Source: Rummeliibacillus pycnus (GTDB lineage: Bacteria > Bacillota > Bacilli > Bacillales_A > Planococcaceae). From it: 64,000 nt of DNA. Positions 18,803 to 28,515 of the stretch are shown piece after piece (the first letter of the stretch is position 1; every line of letters begins with the position of its first letter). The position numbers and the translations under genes were made by a program. The notes beneath the pieces are model-generated. The model worked only from the letters and a program-made list of their open reading frames with translations. It ran no database searches and was not told where the DNA came from. The stretch covers positions 3,300,423-3,364,422 of the forward strand of contig NZ_KZ614145.1 in the NCBI RefSeq assembly GCF_002884495.1. The letters are read 5' to 3'.

Positions 18803-20150
18803 AGTTCAAGAACTAGAAAATTGGGATAAAGAGTATGTATGGCATCCTTTTACTCAAATGAAGCATTATCAAAAATCGAAACCTTTAATTATTGAAAAGG
18901 GAGAAGGAAGCTATTTATATGATATTGAGGGTAAAAAATATTTAGATGGTTACGCATCATTATGGGTTAACGTTCATGGACATAATATTCCTGAGTTGAA
19001 TGAAGCACTAACAAATCAAGTCAATAAAGTTGCACACTCTACTTTATTGGGTTCTGCAAATGTTCCTTCAATTTTATTAGCTAAAAAGTTAGCAGAAATT
19101 ACGCCGGGAAACTTATGTAAAGTATTTTATTCAGATACGGGTTCAGCTTCTGTAGAAATTGCATTGAAGATAGCTTATCAATATTGGAAAAATATCGATA
19201 AAGATAAATACAAAAAGAAAAATACATTTATCTCGTTAGATGATGCTTATCATGGCGATACCATTGGATCTGTTAGTGTAGGTGGCATGGATTTATATCA
19301 CCGAATTTTTAAACCATTATTATTTAATCGTATTTCTTTACCATCACCTCATACTTATCGAATGTCGGAAGATGGAGATGAAGAAGCTGTAAAAAATTTC
19401 TGCCTACAGAAATTAGAAAGTCTACTTCAAGAAAAAGCTGATGAAGTAGCTGGTTTAATCATGGAACCTTTAGTGCAAGGAGCAGCAGGGATTATCACAC
19501 ATCCAGATGGCTTCTTAAAAGGAGTAGAAAGACTTTGTAGACAATATAACGTTCTACTAATTTGCGACGAGGTAGCAGTTGGTTTTGGAAGAACAGGAAC
19601 AATGTTCGCATGTGAGCAAGAAGATGTTGTCCCTGATATTATGTGTATTGGAAAAGGGATAACGGGTGGGTATATGCCTCTTGCAGCAACTATTACAAGC
19701 GAAAAGGTTTTTGATGCCTTTTTAGGGGAAAAAGAAGAACATAAAACATTTTACCATGGGCACACTTATACAGGTAACCAATTAAGTTGTTCTGTGGCAT
19801 TAAGGAATATTCAATTGATGGAGGAAACTTCATTAATCGAAAAAGTGCAAGCGAATGTTTTATTTGTAAAGGAAAAGCTTGAAGGTTTATACAATCTTGA
19901 AATTGTAGGAGATATTCGACAACGAGGATTAATGATAGGAATAGAGATTGTAAAAGACAAAAAATCAAAAGAAGTTTTCCCAATCCAAGAGCATAAACTA
20001 GATGACATCGTTGCAGCTGCTAAAGAAAAGGGACTTATTGTCCGTCAATTAGATCAAGTATTAACATTTATACCCGTATTAGCAATGAGTCAAAGTGAAC
20101 TAGAGGAAGCTATTAAAATAATCTATCAATCTATTTTAGAAAATATTTAA
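18789..20150 (+). CDS. bioA: Adenosylmethionine-8-amino-7-oxononanoate aminotransferase
   Basis: 453 residues, RBS GAAGGAGGTTTTCCTAA inside bioD. A class III PLP aminotransferase: WHPFTQM near the N-terminus, LLICDEVAVGFGRTG, and the PLP lysine in CIGKGITGGYMPLA. It makes diaminopelargonate, the substrate of the BioD encoded just upstream. bioF, bioW/C/H and bioB are not in this operon, so earlier and final steps must be encoded elsewhere or be absent. Confidence 0.92.
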   Translation: MNQNKVQELENWDKEYVWHPFTQMKHYQKSKPLIIEKGEGSYLYDIEGKKYLDGYASLWVNVHGHNIPELNEALTNQVNKVAHSTLLGSANVPSILLAKKLAEITPGNLCKVFYSDTGSASVEIALKIAYQYWKNIDKDKYKKKNTFISLDDAYHGDTIGSVSVGGMDLYHRIFKPLLFNRISLPSPHTYRMSEDGDEEAVKNFCLQKLESLLQEKADEVAGLIMEPLVQGAAGIITHPDGFLKGVERLCRQYNVLLICDEVAVGFGRTGTMFACEQEDVVPDIMCIGKGITGGYMPLAATITSEKVFDAFLGEKEEHKTFYHGHTYTGNQLSCSVALRNIQLMEETSLIEKVQANVLFVKEKLEGLYNLEIVGDIRQRGLMIGIEIVKDKKSKEVFPIQEHKLDDIVAAAKEKGLIVRQLDQVLTFIPVLAMSQSELEEAIKIIYQSILENI

Positions 20151-20331
20151 TGAATCGATTTCAGTTGATGTATTAAGATATCCATATTTATAACCCAAGA
20201 GTAGATTTATAAAATTGTTTCAATTAGCTTAAATTTAAAAATTTTTACTTAACCCCTGTAAAGAATTATATCAATAGGATTTTACTGTTTTTGGTAAAAG
20301 TTAAACAGCCACTTCCCACCATCTTATTTGC

Positions 20332-20337
20332 TATAAT
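20332..20337 (+). promoter_or_regulatory. Extended -10 promoter of desR
   Basis: TGCTATAAT (TATAAT at 20332-20337) is an extended -10 element 39 bases before the desR start; no good -35 is seen. Confidence 0.6.
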
Positions 20338-20375
20338 AGTAGTAAATGGATGGAGATTAGAGGAAGTGAGACAAG

Positions 20376-20981
20376 ATGATTAAAATTGTTATTGCAGAAG
20401 ATCAAGGAATGCTTCTTGGAGCTTTAAAGTCGCTGATTAATATGGAAGATGATATGGAAGTTGTTGGAGTAGGACATAATGGTGTAGATGCATTAAAACT
20501 TGTTGAACAATATCATCCTGATATCGTAATCATGGATATAGAAATGCCCGAGAAAACCGGTTTAGATGCTGCAGAAGAACTAAAGGAAAAAGACTGTAAG
20601 GTCATTATTTTAACTACATTTGCCAGACCTGGTTATTTTGAGAGAGCTAGAAAAGCGGGGGTCAGAGGATATTTGTTAAAGGATAGTCCTATTGAAGAGC
20701 TGGTTAATGCTATTCGTGTTATTGTGGATGGACGTAGAATTTATGCACCGGAGCTGATCGGTATTGTATATGAAGAAGAGACAGAGAATCCATTAACGGA
20801 ACGAGAAAGTGAAGTATTAGGGCTTGTAGCAAAAGGAAGAACGACGAAGGAAATAGCAAGCGAGTTGTATTTATCTCCTGGAACTGTCCGTAACTATATC
20901 TCTACGATCTTAGATAAATTAGAAGTAAGTAATCGCATTGAAGCAATAGCAAGATTTAAGGAAAAAGGTTGGAATAAATAA
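20376..20981 (+). CDS. desR: NarL-family response regulator DesR
   Basis: 201 residues. The receiver domain has the acidic pocket at Glu8/Asp9 and the phospho-acceptor Asp54 (IVIMDIEMP). The conserved stretches ILTTFARPGYF and GYLLKDSP follow. A LuxR/NarL-type HTH lies at about 138-175 (LTERESEVL ... GTVRNYIS). The sequence is close to what I recall of Bacillus subtilis DesR, which activates the membrane desaturase gene when membranes stiffen. The desaturase is encoded 3 kb upstream with a fitting palindrome, but the partner kinase DesK, normally adjacent, is not present; a terminator follows directly. Confidence 0.85.
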   Translation: MIKIVIAEDQGMLLGALKSLINMEDDMEVVGVGHNGVDALKLVEQYHPDIVIMDIEMPEKTGLDAAEELKEKDCKVIILTTFARPGYFERARKAGVRGYLLKDSPIEELVNAIRVIVDGRRIYAPELIGIVYEEETENPLTERESEVLGLVAKGRTTKEIASELYLSPGTVRNYISTILDKLEVSNRIEAIARFKEKGWNK

Positions 20982-21014
20982 AAACCGGATTAGTGTGACT
21001 AATCCGGTTTTTTT
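20979..21014 (+). terminator. Terminator after desR
   Basis: A 12-bp perfect stem (AAAACCGGATTA / TAATCCGGTTTT) with a 7-base loop and T run abuts the desR stop codon. Confidence 0.9.
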
Positions 21015-21047
21015 AGGAATCTAGTCTATCAACAAAATTAAATCCAA

Positions 21048-22019
21048 TTATTTACGTTTTGTTAATCGGCCGAGTGCAAAACTTGCAGCCGCAATCCCTA
21101 ATATTGTGTTTGTTCTTTTATTGAATACTTGTTTTACAACTAGTTCTAAATTCTGAGGACGTTCTGCTAAACGTCGCATGAAATAACCATACCAATCTTG
21201 TCCAAATGGAACATATGTACAGAAGTTGTAACCTTCTTTAGCAAGTTCAATTTGCATATCACGACGGAAGCCATATAACATTTGGAATTCGTATTTATCT
21301 TTTGGAATATCATTGTCAGCAATAAATTGCTTTATGTGATTAATAATAGTGTGATCATGTGTTGCAATAGAAGTGAATTTACCATTTAATAAATGATATT
21401 CTAATAGTTCTATGTAATTTCGATCGATATCTTCTTTTGTTTGGTAAGCAACTTCGGCAGGTTCTTTATAAGCACCTTTGACAATACGTAAACGATAGTT
21501 TTTAAACTTCTCAATGTCTTCTTTTGCACGGAAAAAGTATGCTTGAATGACTGTTCCAATATTATGATGATCTACTGATAATTCTTTAAGTAAATCGAAG
21601 GAGGGCTGTAAACGAGCATAATTTTCCATATCAAAATTGACGAAAATATTATAGCTGTCTGCTAAAGCTACTATTTCTTTTAAGTTTTTATAGCAAAAAT
21701 CATAGTCAATATCTAAACCTAATTGAGAGGGTTTTAACGAAATATGTGCGTCCACACCCTCTTGATGGATGGCTTCTATAACTGCTAAAATCTGTTCTTT
21801 TGCTGCAGTTGCTTCTGATTGATCGTGAACAAATTCCCCCAAATTGTCCACTGTACAAGAAATTCCATGAGAGTTTAGTTCTTTAATACTCTCAATTACT
21901 TCTTTAATATTTGTACCAGCTACGACACTTGCAGCACCCATCTTTAGTCCATACTTTTTAGCATTGTTATTTAAAAATTGGTTTTCTGATAATGCGATAA
22001 AAAAATCTTTAAGTGACAT
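21048..22019 (-). CDS. Proline dehydrogenase
   Basis: 323 residues, AAAGGGGAATAGCAT before the start. A (beta/alpha)8 PRODH fold of the monofunctional Gram-positive type is indicated by VDNLGEF, HISLKPSQLGLD, NFDMEN, LRIVKGAYKEP, and the C-terminal FQMLYGFRRDMQ ... YVPFGQDWYGYFMRRLAERPQN that contacts FAD and proline. It oxidises proline to pyrroline-5-carboxylate, feeding electrons to the quinone pool. The second enzyme (P5C dehydrogenase) is not next to it. Confidence 0.92.
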   Translation of the reverse strand: MSLKDFFIALSENQFLNNNAKKYGLKMGAASVVAGTNIKEVIESIKELNSHGISCTVDNLGEFVHDQSEATAAKEQILAVIEAIHQEGVDAHISLKPSQLGLDIDYDFCYKNLKEIVALADSYNIFVNFDMENYARLQPSFDLLKELSVDHHNIGTVIQAYFFRAKEDIEKFKNYRLRIVKGAYKEPAEVAYQTKEDIDRNYIELLEYHLLNGKFTSIATHDHTIINHIKQFIADNDIPKDKYEFQMLYGFRRDMQIELAKEGYNFCTYVPFGQDWYGYFMRRLAERPQNLELVVKQVFNKRTNTILGIAAASFALGRLTKRK

Positions 22020-22401
22020 ATGCTATTCCCCTTTGTTATGAAATTGTATTTTTCTCGATTATATCATAGTTAAATGAAAAGTCATTCTATTCATAGATTT
22101 CCCAATAAATAAATATTTTCAGATAGTAAAGGGAATATTAAGGGATAAATAAGAATTTCTTTTACTGAAAAACGAAAACAGAATTTGCTCTAAGAATCGT
22201 TTGTAGCCCGAGTATTTTAGAAAGATAAAGATATCTTGCGTTTTTAGGCTATTTTTTGTCGATTTTTGTTACTTTTTATGAAAAAGAAGTTGCATTAACG
22301 AGATAATATCTGTAATTTAGTATTGAGGTACAAAAATTAATATTATGACGCAAAAAACGTTTTCCCTACATGGAATAGGAAAGACGTTTTTTTGCGTTCT
22401 T
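22020..22401. other. Intergenic region between two leftward genes
   Basis: 382 bases. It holds the terminator of the ABC exporter operon at its right end (22348-22398) and presumably the proline dehydrogenase promoter at its left. Nothing else is recognisable. Confidence 0.5.
22348..22398 (-). terminator. Terminator of the leftward ABC exporter operon
   Basis: ACGCAAAAAACGTTTTCC pairs with GGAAAGACGTTTTTTTGCGT around a 12-base loop, just beyond the end of the permease gene. Confidence 0.8.
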
Positions 22402-23157
22402 TTAAAATTTACCTTTTAGCATTTGCATGCGATTGTTAAAAAGAGATGGGTAAGATAAAAAGCCTAATAAAATACTAGAGATAGCAGCAGTCGTTAGTAA
22501 TACAAATAATATTAACAATTGGAATTGAACAGCTTGGATTGGATCCGCACCGGCAATAATTTGACCGCTCATCATACCTGGTAATTGAACAAGACCAATC
22601 GTTTTTTGACTTTCGATTGTTGGGATCATACTTGCTTTTATGGCTTGAATAAGTTGTCTGTGGATGGCTTGTTTTGGTGTACCTCCAAGTGACAGTATTA
22701 GTTCTGTTTCCTCTCTATGAGCTTCTAATTCCGCCTGGAATCTATTCAAAAAGAGTATAGATAATACCATAGAGTTACCTATTGCCATTCCACTAATTGG
22801 AATAATATATTGTGCTGTAGCTGGAACTATATGAAAGCCAAGTAAAATTGATTGTACAATAACTTCAACAGTAATCATCGTAATAGCAACTTTCCATGTG
22901 ATACCACCAATTTTTTTGCCTTTTTTTCGTGCGTTAGCTGTGGCAGCAACAATCATTAATGTAATCATCATAAATATGTAAAAAATACCGTTCGATTCAA
23001 ATACAAATTTTAAAATATACCCTACCGCTAGTAACTGTATGATAGAACGAATCGTAGCAATTAGCGTATCTTTTTCTAAACCAAGTTGTAAAGTCTTGGA
23101 CAGTATTAGCGGGATTAAGACAAATAGTAATGTTAATGAAAGAGTAGCATAACTCAT
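22402..23157 (-). CDS. fetB: UPF0014/FetB-family ABC transporter permease
   Basis: 251 residues with about seven hydrophobic segments. The family signature is clear: RSIIQLLAVGYIL, AMIVAATANARKKG-like, ISGMAIGNSM, ELILSLGGTPKQAI and QLPGMMSGQIIAGADP. Characterised FetAB exports iron and protects against oxidative stress in Escherichia coli; Bacillus has the related YjkAB. Substrate here is inferred. Its start overlaps the end of the ATPase gene by 4 bases. Confidence 0.8.
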   Translation of the reverse strand: MSYATLSLTLLFVLIPLILSKTLQLGLEKDTLIATIRSIIQLLAVGYILKFVFESNGIFYIFMMITLMIVAATANARKKGKKIGGITWKVAITMITVEVIVQSILLGFHIVPATAQYIIPISGMAIGNSMVLSILFLNRFQAELEAHREETELILSLGGTPKQAIHRQLIQAIKASMIPTIESQKTIGLVQLPGMMSGQIIAGADPIQAVQFQLLILFVLLTTAAISSILLGFLSYPSLFNNRMQMLKGKF

Positions 23158-23885
23158 TCCATTCCCCCCTCTACAAATTGTTTCACAATTTCTTTTGTTG
23201 GATTAGTTAATAGAGTACTTTTTCCCGTTTCAATCACTTGACCGTTCATCATGACCCAAGTGTAGTGACCAATTTTAATAGCTTGCTCTAAATTATGAGT
23301 AATCCAAATAATCGTTACTTTGTATTTTTGATTAATCTTGATAATTAGTTCTTCCACCTCTTTAACGGATGTTCGATCTAGAGCAGAAGTAATTTCATCT
23401 AACAATAGAATATCTGATTTATTTACTAGTGTTCTTGCGATAGAAACACGCTGGCGCTGGCCACCAGACAAGTCTAAAGCGTCCTTTTCAAGAAATGATT
23501 CATCTAATCCTACGTCTTCTAAGTAAGAAATGGCTTCGATTCGAGATAGTGACGTACCTTGTAATGTCTTAGGTAAAGATAAATTTGTATAAACGGTGCC
23601 TTTGATCATTGGTGCAGACTGTAATGCCATACCAACATGGCGACGTAATAAGACTGGATTTAATGAGGTAATTGGTTCATTATCAATATAAATTTCCCCT
23701 GTAGTAGGTGAGATTAAACCATTACATAGTTTAAGTAAAGTCGTTTTTCCAGCACCCGAAGGACCTACTAGTGTAGTGATTTTCCCTTTAGGGAAAGAAC
23801 CTGTAACTTGTTGTAAAATTTTCTGTCCATCCACTTCAAAATCAACATTATGAAAATGAATAGCAGGTTGGTAAATTGTATTCAT
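23154..23885 (-). CDS. fetA: FetA-family ABC transporter ATP-binding protein
   Basis: 243 residues from the ATG at 23885, preceded by GAGAGGTGTTATAT. Walker A GPSGAGKTT, ABC signature LSGGQRQR, Walker B ILLLDEITSALD and an H-loop in WITHNLEQ are all intact, so it should be an active ATPase driving the membrane partner encoded directly downstream. Confidence 0.85.
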   Translation of the reverse strand: MNTIYQPAIHFHNVDFEVDGQKILQQVTGSFPKGKITTLVGPSGAGKTTLLKLCNGLISPTTGEIYIDNEPITSLNPVLLRRHVGMALQSAPMIKGTVYTNLSLPKTLQGTSLSRIEAISYLEDVGLDESFLEKDALDLSGGQRQRVSIARTLVNKSDILLLDEITSALDRTSVKEVEELIIKINQKYKVTIIWITHNLEQAIKIGHYTWVMMNGQVIETGKSTLLTNPTKEIVKQFVEGGME

Positions 23886-24356
23886 ATATAACACCTCTCT
23901 CGAGCAATATTCTTAATTTAAATGTAGCACAAACAAGTATTATGTACTCCAACATCTTTTATTAGGGTAATTGTAGCCGTATAAGAAAAATATTCAATGA
24001 TTATCGATTGTTTCACGTGACACATTTTCCGTATTTTCGACAAGATTCTTCTTTAAACATATAAACAAAAGAACGACTAATTTGTTGCCCTAAAATTCCC
24101 TAACTACTCCTCGAACAAATCCTAGAATACCAATATTTTACAAGCCATAATAATACAAAATCGAGTATAATAAATTATTTTTTTAAAAGCATTTAACAAT
24201 AAATGATGGCTTCATAATATTTTGAATGACTAGGTACCTTAGTATTTTCAATGCTGATTGTATAAAAAGAAAATATCAATATGCTTCGATTATGGACAAA
24301 TTTTTTAAACACCTTTAGGAATGTATACTACAATTATATAAAATGGAATATGAGGT
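23886..24356. other. AT-rich intergenic region upstream of ogt
   Basis: 471 bases with no ORF of note, no riboswitch and no clear terminator. It contains the promoter regions of the leftward fetAB operon and presumably of the ogt transcript. Confidence 0.4.
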
Positions 24357-24479
24357 ATGTTAAATAATCACGGAATTGCTTCAATTCCAATTCAAGAGAA
24401 TGGGCAGTATTAGCAACCAATAAGAAATGGTGATCAATTAACACTAAGAAAAAAACCACATTATATTGGAGGAGAATAA
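24357..24479 (+). pseudogene. Small ORF interrupted by one TAG, coupled to ogt
   Basis: From ATG 24357 a 40-codon frame reads sensibly (MLNNHGIASIPIQENGQY, stop TAG at 24411, then QPIRNGDQLTLRKKPHYIGG E) and ends in TAA that overlaps the ogt start as TAATG. The overlap is the usual sign of translational coupling, which suggests this was or is a real short gene with a single nonsense change. I do not recognise a family. It could also be chance. Confidence 0.3.
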
Positions 24480-24982
24480 TGAAGAATATATATTGGACTT
24501 TATTCAATCAAAAAGAATGGACAATTATCATTGCAGCATCTGATGAAGGGTTAAGTTATATTGGGACATCAATGGATGAGTTGGAAGGATGGTACCAAAA
24601 GCATTATAAGGATGCGGTACTGGTAGAAAATCAAGAGAAAATGCTAGAATACAAAAAACAACTACAAGAATATTTTGCAGGAGAAAGAACTACTTTTGAC
24701 TTTTCTTTAGATTTACAAGGAACTGAATTTCAACAACGAGTATGGCAAGCGTTATTACAAATTCCATATGGATTAACTACTAGTTATTCTGAAATTGCAA
24801 ATATGATCCATAATCCAAAGGCTGTAAGAGCAGTTGGAGGAGCGATAGGTGCAAACCCAATTCTAATTGTTGTTCCATGTCACCGTATCATAGGTAAAAA
24901 TGGAAAACTAACGGGATTTAGAAGTGGAATTCCTTTAAAAAAAGAATTGCTGGACATCGAAAACGTATCATATAAAGAATGA
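24479..24982 (+). CDS. ogt: Methylated-DNA--protein-cysteine methyltransferase
   Basis: 167 residues with GGAGGAGAATA upstream. The C-terminal domain has the winged-helix segment FQQRVWQALLQIPYG and the acceptor cysteine in VVPCHRIIGKNGKLTGFRSG. It removes O6-alkyl groups from guanine in DNA by suicidal transfer to that cysteine. No Ada-type regulatory domain is attached. Confidence 0.93.
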   Translation: MKNIYWTLFNQKEWTIIIAASDEGLSYIGTSMDELEGWYQKHYKDAVLVENQEKMLEYKKQLQEYFAGERTTFDFSLDLQGTEFQQRVWQALLQIPYGLTTSYSEIANMIHNPKAVRAVGGAIGANPILIVVPCHRIIGKNGKLTGFRSGIPLKKELLDIENVSYKE

Positions 24983-25026
24983 TTGATTATTACGAATTTT
25001 CCGTTAGATATCCAGTCAGTTATACA

Positions 25027-25083
25027 GTTGTCATGACAACAACTTAGTTAACAAGACATATTTACAGTTAAATAGTGTATACT
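25027..25083 (+). promoter_or_regulatory. pncB-nadE promoter with upstream 14-bp palindrome
   Basis: A perfect palindrome GTTGTCATGACAAC (25027-25040) lies just upstream of a likely promoter (AAGACA 25054-25059, 18-base spacer, TATACT 25078-25083). It is a candidate operator for an NAD-metabolism regulator such as NiaR; this is inference from position and symmetry. Confidence 0.5.
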
Positions 25084-25118
25084 ATTTGTTATCAAGATGG
25101 TGGAAGAAGGGACTAAGT

Positions 25119-26603
25119 ATGAAATCAAAATATCCAGATGATAGCCTAACGCTACATACAGATTTATATCAAATTAATATGGCAGAAAGTTATTGGGCAG
25201 ATGGAATACATAATCGAAAAGCTGTATTTGAATTGTATTTTCGAAAATTGCCATTTGGTAATGGTTATGCAATTTTTGCTGGATTAGAAAGAATGCTGGA
25301 ATATCTACGCGATTTTCACTTCAGTGAATCGGACTTAGAATATCTTCAAGAAGAAGTAGGATACGACAAGGATTTTATTGAATACTTAAGAAATCTACGT
25401 TTTACTGGAAATGTCTACTCTATGACAGAGGGAGAGCTTGTTTTTGGTAATGAACCAATTGTTCGTATTGAAGCTCCTTTAGTAGAAGCTCAATTAATTG
25501 AAACAGCGTTACTAAATATTGTGAACTATCAAACATTGATAGCAACAAAAGCTAGTCGTATTAAACAAATTGTTAAAGATGATGTTGTGATGGAGTTTGG
25601 TACACGTCGTGCACAAGAGATGGATGCAGCGATCTGGGGGACAAGAGCGGCAATCATTGGTGGTTTTGATTCAACTAGTAATGTTAGAGCAGGAAAATTA
25701 TTTAATATTCCTGTTGCTGGTACTCATGCACATTCATTGGTGCAAGCGTATAAAAGTGATTATGAAGCTTTTCATGCCTATGCACGCCGTCATAAAGACT
25801 GTGTTTTCTTAGTTGATACATACGATACTTTAAAATCTGGTGTACCAACTGCGATTAAAGTAGCAAAAGAATTAGGCGATAAGATTAATTTCATAGGTAT
25901 TCGCTTGGACAGTGGAGATATTGCCTTTCTATCAAAAGCAGCTCGTAAAATGTTAGATGAAGCCGGTTTTACAGATGCAAAAATTGTTGCATCAAATGAT
26001 TTAGATGAATATACAATCTTAAATTTACTTGCGCAAGGTGCAATGGTTAATCAATGGGGAATCGGTACAAAATTAATTACAGCTTACGATCAACCCGCGT
26101 TAGGAGCAGTATACAAGCTTGTATCACTTGAAAATGCAAATGGTAAAATGCAAGATCGTATTAAAATTTCTGCGAATGCTGAAAAGGTAACAACACCAGG
26201 TTTGAAAAAGTTGTATCGAATCATCGATCTTGAAAATGGTAAAGCTGAAGGCGATTATATCACAATGCATGATGAAGATCCTGAATCAGAAGAACGTATT
26301 AAAATGTTCCACCCTGTCCATACATTTATTTCAAAATTCGTAACAAACTTTGCTGCTAAAAATCTTCATAAAAAAGTAATTGAGGATGGAAAAATTATTT
26401 ATGAAAATCCACCAGTACAAGAAATGAAGAAATATGCAGAAGAAAACCTAAACTTACTTTGGGATGAATATAAGCGTTCTTTAAATCCAGAGGCCTATCC
26501 AGTAGACTTGAGCCAAAAGTGCTGGGATAACAAAATGAGAAATATAGTAGAGGTTAAAGATATGGTACGCGAAATTGATGCCGGTTTAGGAGGTAATATT
26601 TAA
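25119..26603 (+). CDS. pncB: Nicotinate phosphoribosyltransferase
   Basis: 494 residues, start at 25119 after AGAAGGGACTAAGT. Features of the bacterial family: LTDLYQINM-like start ([15 protein letters not shown]), [42 protein letters not shown] and VASNDLDEY. It makes nicotinate mononucleotide from nicotinate and PRPP, the first step of NAD salvage. Its stop codon overlaps the nadE start by one base (TAATG), so the pathway start and end are co-expressed. Confidence 0.94.
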   Translation: MKSKYPDDSLTLHTDLYQINMAESYWADGIHNRKAVFELYFRKLPFGNGYAIFAGLERMLEYLRDFHFSESDLEYLQEEVGYDKDFIEYLRNLRFTGNVYSMTEGELVFGNEPIVRIEAPLVEAQLIETALLNIVNYQTLIATKASRIKQIVKDDVVMEFGTRRAQEMDAAIWGTRAAIIGGFDSTSNVRAGKLFNIPVAGTHAHSLVQAYKSDYEAFHAYARRHKDCVFLVDTYDTLKSGVPTAIKVAKELGDKINFIGIRLDSGDIAFLSKAARKMLDEAGFTDAKIVASNDLDEYTILNLLAQGAMVNQWGIGTKLITAYDQPALGAVYKLVSLENANGKMQDRIKISANAEKVTTPGLKKLYRIIDLENGKAEGDYITMHDEDPESEERIKMFHPVHTFISKFVTNFAAKNLHKKVIEDGKIIYENPPVQEMKKYAEENLNLLWDEYKRSLNPEAYPVDLSQKCWDNKMRNIVEVKDMVREIDAGLGGNI

Positions 26604-27427
26604 TGACTTTACAACAAGAAATTATTGAAGAATTACATGTGCTTCCCGAAATTAATGCAAAAGAAGAAATTCGTAAATCCGTAGACTTTTTAAAAGACTA
26701 TGTTAAAAAGAACACATTCTTAAAAGGATTTGTCCTTGGCTTATCAGGAGGTCAAGACTCTACTTTAACAGGTAAACTGGCACAGCTAGCTGTTGATGAA
26801 TTAAATCAGGAAGCTAAAGAAGGAAAATATTCATTTTGGGCAATTCGTTTACCTTATGGTATACAAGCGGATGAACAAGATTGTCAAGACGCTATTAACT
26901 TTATCAAGCCAACAAAAGTATATACAGTCAATATAAAACCTGCAGTCGATGCAGGTGTTCAATCACTAAAAGATGCAGGTATAGAGCTTTCTGATTTCTT
27001 AAAAGGAAATGAAAAAGCACGAGAACGTATGAAAGTTCAATTTGCAATTGCCGCTCATCATAATGCTGTTGTACTTGGTACAGATCATGCGGCTGAAGCT
27101 ATTACAGGCTTTTTCACAAAATTTGGTGATGGAGCTGCCGATCTCACACCTATTTATCGATTAAACAAACGTCAAGGTAAAGCAATGCTTGCTGAACTAA
27201 ACTGTCCAAAACATTTATATGAAAAAACACCAACTGCCGACTTAGAAGAGGATCGCCCTTCTTTACCAGATGAAGTAGCCCTTGGCGTTACATATGACCA
27301 AATCGATGATTATTTAGAAGGAAAAGAAATTGCCGAAGAGGCTCGCCGAAAAATAGAAGGACATTATTTACGTTCTGAACATAAACGCCATCTACCTATT
27401 ACAATTTTTGATGACTTTTGGAAATAA
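26603..27427 (+). CDS. nadE: NAD synthetase, ammonia-dependent
   Basis: 274 residues, the short single-domain form without a glutaminase domain, so free ammonia is the amide donor. The PP-loop reads [15 protein letters not shown], and [23 protein letters not shown] and [16 protein letters not shown] are family-specific. It converts deamido-NAD to NAD. Confidence 0.95.
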   Translation: MTLQQEIIEELHVLPEINAKEEIRKSVDFLKDYVKKNTFLKGFVLGLSGGQDSTLTGKLAQLAVDELNQEAKEGKYSFWAIRLPYGIQADEQDCQDAINFIKPTKVYTVNIKPAVDAGVQSLKDAGIELSDFLKGNEKARERMKVQFAIAAHHNAVVLGTDHAAEAITGFFTKFGDGAADLTPIYRLNKRQGKAMLAELNCPKHLYEKTPTADLEEDRPSLPDEVALGVTYDQIDDYLEGKEIAEEARRKIEGHYLRSEHKRHLPITIFDDFWK

Positions 27428-27815
27428 CTTATTCATTATCGCTTACTGCAAAATCATAACCGTTTTTAAACAAAAGGTAACGAGAGGAGGAAATCCTTAC
27501 GTTACCTTTTGTTATTTTTGTATACAACAAAATAATTACAAAATAGATTGGTAGACTGATTAAGCAGTATTTATAAGTATATAGTTTGATTAAAGTTTTT
27601 TCGATAATGAACTTACTCTTGCGATTCTAAAGTAATTTTATAATTGAGAGCTATAATTTCGATAATTCGTATGGTAAGGCAATTTTATGCACAAACTTTA
27701 GTCAACGATTGATTTTTATTAAATGGCTAAAATAAGTCAAAGATTAGTCACATGGATTTTTAACTTCTTTCACAATTAGTCGGTAAAGTAAAAGTAGTTG
27801 AAGGGAGAGAATGAA
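27428..27815. other. Intergenic region before the nos-like operon
   Basis: 388 bases. The first third holds the nadE terminator (27470-27517). The rest is AT-rich and must contain the nos-like operon promoter; I see no convincing FNR, ArsR or copper-responsive dyad. Confidence 0.4.
27470..27517 (+). terminator. Terminator after nadE
   Basis: ACAAAAGGTAACG pairs with CGTTACCTTTTGT and is followed by TATTTTT. Confidence 0.85.
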
Positions 27816-28451
27816 ATGAAAAAGCAATTAGGAACTGTACTTATTATAACTACATTATTGCTAGGGGCATGTGGACAAAATAGTGCCAAAACAACAAATC
27901 AACAAACTACTGAACAAACTACTGAACAAACTGCCGGACAAGCAACTAATGCTAGTAATGCTGTGGATAAACGCTTAAAAGAACCCACAAAAGATACGGT
28001 TTGTGAATTTTGCAATATGAAGGTATTTGATGCAAAACAAGAATTGGGTGCTTTTACTGCTCAAGCAATTAAAAAAGATGGCTCCACTATTTTCTTTGAT
28101 GATATAGGGTGTATGTTAAACCAAGAGCGAAAAGATAAAGTTACCTACGAAAAATTTGTACGTGACTACAACTCAAAAGATTGGTTCAAATTAGATGACG
28201 CTATTATTGTAAAAGCAGACATAAAAACACCAATGAACTATGGATATGCATTCTTCAAGGATCAAAAAAGTGCAGATGCATTTATGAAAGAACATAAAGA
28301 TGCTCAAGTTGTTCAAGTATCCGATATTGACGAAGTTGCTCATAAGCGATACGAAATGAAAATGAAGAAAATGCAAGATATGAAAAATAATGATTCAAAT
28401 AAAAAGATGGATATGCATTCAGATGATAGCAATTCAGATAGTCAAAAATAA
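27816..28451 (+). CDS. nosL: NosL-family copper-binding lipoprotein (first copy)
   Basis: 211 residues, AAGGGAGAG upstream. A lipoprotein signal ends in LLLGAC (Cys19). A Thr/Gln-rich linker leads to the NosL domain with CEFCNM (Cys63, Cys66, Met68), the likely Cu(I) ligands, then FFDDIGCMLN and TPMNYGYAFF. The C-terminus is Met/Asp/Lys-rich (KKMDMHSDDSNSDS), itself possibly metal-binding. It is a surface lipoprotein thought to hand copper to the CuZ/CuA sites of N2O reductase in nos systems. First gene of a five-gene operon with a second NosL. Confidence 0.85.
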   Translation: MKKQLGTVLIITTLLLGACGQNSAKTTNQQTTEQTTEQTAGQATNASNAVDKRLKEPTKDTVCEFCNMKVFDAKQELGAFTAQAIKKDGSTIFFDDIGCMLNQERKDKVTYEKFVRDYNSKDWFKLDDAIIVKADIKTPMNYGYAFFKDQKSADAFMKEHKDAQVVQVSDIDEVAHKRYEMKMKKMQDMKNNDSNKKMDMHSDDSNSDSQK

Positions 28452-28515
28452 TAACAATACTTTGGTTGGCTGGGGGGAACTCTGGCCTTTTGTCGTGGAA
28501 GGGAGATAGACATAA

